Shown one piece after another: positions 47,245 through 50,346 of a DNA stretch of 50,346 nucleotides. The stretch covers positions 1-50,346 of the forward strand of contig JAOXFI010000053.1 of the NCBI GenBank assembly GCA_029232285.1. The letters run 5' to 3'. The position numbers and the translations under genes are program-made. The notes beneath the pieces were generated by a model. That model was not told where the DNA came from. It made no database searches and worked only from the letters and a program-made list of their open reading frames with translations. The stretch's first letter is position 1, and each line of letters begins with the position of its first letter. The stretch comes from Agmasoma carcini (nom. nud.). Taxonomy: Eukaryota > Microsporidia > Thelohaniidae.

Positions 47245-47345
47245 TAGGGGCATGGATAGTTTATATAGGGAATATAGTTTATATAGGACATGGTAACCTC
47301 ATATAGGGGTATAATAACCTTATATAGAGGTATAGTAACCTTATA
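47245..47345. repeat. minisatellite (GTAACCTTATATAGGGGTATA)
   Basis: Five variants of TGGTAACCTCATATAGGGGT directly follow the reductase stop. Confidence 0.9.
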
Positions 47346-48510
47346 TATTATTATAATAAATTTTTATAATATTACAAGTATGAGTTAAAGATTAAATTTT
47401 AAACTTAAATAAATTATTATTAATATTTCACTATAAATTAATTAGACTATGAAGCGTACACCTGTAGGTTTATCTAGAATTTTATTATATATTTTGAATT
47501 GGTGTTAAAGAAGGTATAATGTGCAGTCTTTAGATAAAGAGATTGTGGTGTTGTTGTAAGTTAAGAAAACTGAAATAATAAACCACAGCAGTCTTGTTAT
47601 TTATCTTGGTGGTTTCTTTTATAAAATTGAATATGACACCAAACATTTCTATATTTTTCACTAATATAGTATATTTGATATTCGTTCTTACACTTTATTT
47701 ACTTTAACAATATTATATATTAAGCCAGAGTAATGAAAGGTGCTGCCCAGGAATTTCATAATATATTATATATATATATAATGTTACACTTTTAATCTTA
47801 GATTTATACTAATATCTCTTTATGTATTGGGGTGTGTGTCCTATTAGTGAGTTAACATAGTTTAACTAAAAATTGTTAGTTTAATAAATAACTGAAATAT
47901 CTTTAGCCTTTCACTCAATCATAAGAATTATATGTTATTAAAAATAGAAAATTATTTTTAGATAATAACGATGAATTATTTGTATATTTTCAAATTATAG
48001 GAGAAATTAGATAAGGAATTTATTAGATAAGGAATTGATTAAATAAGGAATTGATTAAATCCTTTATAAACCCCAAAACAACTGTTGGGAAATCGTGTAA
48101 CTTTACCTTGTGAGTAGTATTGTAAGAGAATAGATTTATTTTATACTGCGTGTGCACGATTGGTTTCACCATAAGGGCAGTCTTTAGAGTTTTCTTTTAT
48201 AGTGCCAGTTATAAATTTTTGTTATTTTGATTGTATTTTCTAATATATTGATTCTTATTTACTTGATCATTACTTTTGTAATTAATTGATAAATCATTTA
48301 CTATTATATTATAAATTTTATATCAGAGTGTATGAATTATTTTGATAAAAATTGATGTTGTTTATCAAATTAATAAATAACACAATAGAGAAAATAAAAG
48401 AGATAGATATAAGAATAAATTATGTATATGTGTTATGTATTACCAATACCTTATCAATACCTGCCAAATTATACATGGAACATATTACTAACAGAAATAC
48501 GCTAACCTTA
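47346..48510. other. long spacer with a mild GC rise at 48060-48200
   Basis: No gene recognised. The stretch 48060-48200 is less AT-rich than its flanks and contains an inverted pair AATCGTG/CACGATT (about 48091-48097 and 48157-48163). GCAGTCTTTAGA occurs at about 47523 and again at about 48177. This could be an RNA gene or a solo long terminal repeat; neither is shown. Confidence 0.4.
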
Positions 48511-48514
48511 TCAT

Positions 48515-48925
48515 TTATTGTCACTTATTATCACTTTATTTATTTATTATCACTTATTGTCACTTATTATCACTTATTATCACTTTATTTATTTATTATC
48601 ACTTATTGTCACTTATTATCACTTATTATCACTTATTGTCACTTATTGTCACTTATTATCACATATTGTCACTTATTATCACTTATAATCACTTATCATC
48701 ACTTATCATCACTTATCATCACTTATTATCACTTATTATCACTTATTGTCACTTATTGTCACTTATTATCACTTATTATCACTTATCATCACTTATCATC
48801 ACTTATTATCACTTATCATCACTTATTATCACTTATCATCACTTATTATCACTTATTGTCACTTATTGTCACTTATTGTCACTTATCATCACTTATTATA
48901 ACTTATCATCACTTATTATCAGATG
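48515..48925. repeat. 10-bp minisatellite, ~40 copies (CACTTATTAT / CACTTATTGT / CACTTATCAT)
   Basis: A decanucleotide TCACTTATNN is repeated about forty times with three main variants (TATTAT, TATTGT, TATCAT). Open frames across it are products of the repeat. It is the longest tandem array in the window. Confidence 0.97.
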
Positions 48926-49260
48926 TTGTCTATAGAGAATGTACTTTTATAAATAACAATCATATTATAGAATATTCTCTTGCTTTGACTTGGTTTATCG
49001 TACAATTAAACAATTTTTGATTTTTTAATTTCAACCTATTTTCAAAATATTGAATTATATTTATAAACACGTATAAAATACAAGAATTAAAGTTTCTCTA
49101 GCAGAAAAGCTGGTAAAATAGCATAATTAGAGAAGATTTTCAAAATAAAAAAATATTTTTGTATAGAAGAGAAAAATTGTTCCTGATCCAGAATTAAAGT
49201 TAATATGTTCATTCTTCTAACATTTAGCCTATTCCTAAGTTTCTATTACCTGACATGACA

Positions 49261-49521
49261 CTATTTAAGACTATAACAGACAAACCCTGTTAATTTTAAA
49301 TCGTATATAAAACATATTTTTTCAAAATATTCACAGATACTATCACTGCTTATAATTGATGTATCATTCTGAAATTGTGAAATAAAATTTAATATTTGAC
49401 AAATTATTAAGTGAATACCCGTCTCATGGTTCAAATTTATATAATTGAGTGTTTTTATGTATATCTTTGTTAATAGAATTTCTCTATTTCCTCTATAAAC
49501 TTTCTTATATTGTGTTAACAA
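49261..49521 (-). pseudogene. 86-codon open frame without ATG, unknown origin
   Basis: The minus-strand frame (KVYRGNREILLTKIYIKTLN ... CEYFEKICFIYDLKLTGF) starts only at a TTG and has no start-site motif. Its composition is protein-like but no family is recognised. It may be a fragment of a decayed gene or mobile element. Confidence 0.25.
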
Positions 49522-49771
49522 TTCCTTTCTCTACCAGTCTCAGTTAATAACCCTTCTTTTCTCAAGAATTAAACCATTTTGATCATTAAATAAGTCCTTC
49601 CCCACATATTTAATAATTAAAAAATATAAAATTGAATAATATTTTAATGTTTTAATGTTGAATATCATTTAAGGTAATTATTAACAAGCTATTAATATGT
49701 GATTTCAAACATTAAAGTCGTATTTATTCTGTATATATAGTATTATTGATCACTTATACAATAATTTATTC

Positions 49772-50113
49772 TTAAATAAATAATTTTATTATAATTGCTA
49801 ATAAAATAGATGATGAACATAAACCATATCCCATTGCTGAAAAGTCAGGATTTGCAATCCTATCATTTATAATTTTATCATTAATTATTAACTCAATACC
49901 TCTTTCTGAATCATTATCATATTCAAATACATATCTAAAAGGTTTTATAATCTTAAATACCCTTCCTTTATATACATCACCTTGTCTGCTGGTGTATTTT
50001 GTTACATAAACGTTTTTTGGTACTTTTATCATTGATTCTTCATCCAATTCTATATAAGATTCATATGGATAAGGTAAAAATGTAAGACTTTTTATAAAAT
50101 AAATAAAATTCAT
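49772..50113 (-). CDS. hypothetical small membrane protein, 113 residues
   Basis: Not recognised. The N-terminus (MNFIYFIKSLTFLPYPYESY) could be a weak signal sequence, and the last ~20 residues (MGYGLCSSSILLAIIIKLFI) form a clear tail membrane segment. The central part is a beta-rich soluble domain (NVYVTKYTSRQGDVYKGRVF, KPFRYVFEYDNDSERGIELI). The topology suggests a tail-anchored or ER-lumenal protein. The ATG follows AAATTTTACATTTTA on the coding strand, matching the start motif of the other genes. It is the last gene before the contig edge. Confidence 0.6.
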   Translation of the reverse strand: MNFIYFIKSLTFLPYPYESYIELDEESMIKVPKNVYVTKYTSRQGDVYKGRVFKIIKPFRYVFEYDNDSERGIELIINDKIINDRIANPDFSAMGYGLCSSSILLAIIIKLFI

Positions 50114-50169
50114 TAAAATGTAAAATTTTACTTTTTTTGAATAAATTAAAATAAAATTATTTAAGTTTA

Positions 50170-50272
50170 ATTAAATAATAATAATAAAAATAATTTTTTT
50201 TTATTATTTTTTATTATTTTTTATTTTTTTGTTATTTTTTTTTTTTTTTTTGTTCTTTTTATTTGTGTTTTT

Positions 50273-50346
<74 letters not shown>
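50170..50346. repeat. simple-sequence run ending in (GT)n(GA)n at the window edge
   Basis: TTATT-rich low complexity passes into a poly-T run, then about eleven GT dinucleotides, then about 24 GA dinucleotides running off the end. An assembly break at a microsatellite is the simplest reading. Confidence 0.95.

Noticed and set aside
48072..48490. Solo LTR beginning TGTTGGG
   Set aside because: No matching 3' end with a target duplication could be found, and no retroelement coding sequence is in the window.
48352..49020. 222-codon open frame of YHLLSLIIT repeats
   Set aside because: It is made of a 10-bp minisatellite that is open in more than one frame, with no start motif.
50265..50346. (GT)n(GA)n run as a telomere
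   Set aside because: Dinucleotide runs are not a telomeric repeat; more likely a microsatellite where assembly stopped.

Overview
The window is very AT-rich eukaryotic nuclear DNA, and everything recognisable points to a microsporidian. The genes have no visible introns and are short compared with their yeast or human relatives. Most start codons are preceded by an AAATTT-like motif, sometimes with a C-rich block, which is the start-site signal known from microsporidia. Gene-dense islands alternate with stretches of dead DNA transposons. I cannot name the genus. The mix of Tc1/mariner-like, Merlin (ISXO2-type) and Mutator-like relics suggests one of the larger, transposon-carrying microsporidian genomes.

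Layout. 1-4120 is a transposon graveyard: a truncated Merlin transposase, a Mutator-like relic, a Tc1 copy with almost identical ~190-bp inverted repeats, and an older Tc1 relic. 4440-5000 is a GC island that may hold a structured RNA. 6375-16666 is gene island 1: trehalose-phosphatase, a RanBP1-like protein, a 43-residue microprotein, eS12, a Ubc9-like E2, a thioredoxin fold without its cysteines, an unknown protein and a Hop2-like meiotic protein. A Tc1 relic lies at 13.2-13.85 kb. 17.1-21.7 kb is a second graveyard with nested IS630-like and Merlin relics between a pair of distant inverted repeats. 22.3-30.7 kb is island 2: Rrb1-like WD40, AGM1, a BAR/PH-like protein, Kae1, Polo kinase and a CID protein. 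30.8-33.6 kb is one Tc1 element split by another. 33.6-37.0 kb holds the Pol I/III subunit AC40, a degenerate ARF-like protein and Tfb2. 37.3-39.7 kb is a Tc1 element containing a Merlin relic. 39.75-47.24 kb is island 3: SmD1, a miniature thioredoxin-reductase-like protein, Elp4, an unknown, a TXNDC9/Plp1-like protein, a CM1-motif coiled-coil protein, a Csm3/Tipin-like protein and the diflavin reductase Tah18. The last 3 kb is mostly minisatellite and simple repeat, plus one small membrane protein gene.

The genes are mostly unlinked housekeeping functions: transcription (AC40, Tfb2, CID, Elp4), tRNA t6A (Kae1), ribosome and snRNP (eS12, Rrb1, SmD1), Fe-S assembly (Tah18), chitin/GPI precursor and trehalose metabolism (AGM1, TPP), and cell division (PLK, CM1 protein, Csm3, Hop2). 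Three themes deserve attention. Several proteins keep a fold but have lost its signature residues (thioredoxin, thioredoxin reductase, ARF, AGM1 metal loop, Polo-box pincer). Many intergenic gaps carry their own tandem-repeat family, and some repeats extend into coding sequence. The transposons nest, giving a readable order of insertion; one Tc1 copy has near-identical ends but a dead transposase, which implies recent mobilisation by an active copy elsewhere.
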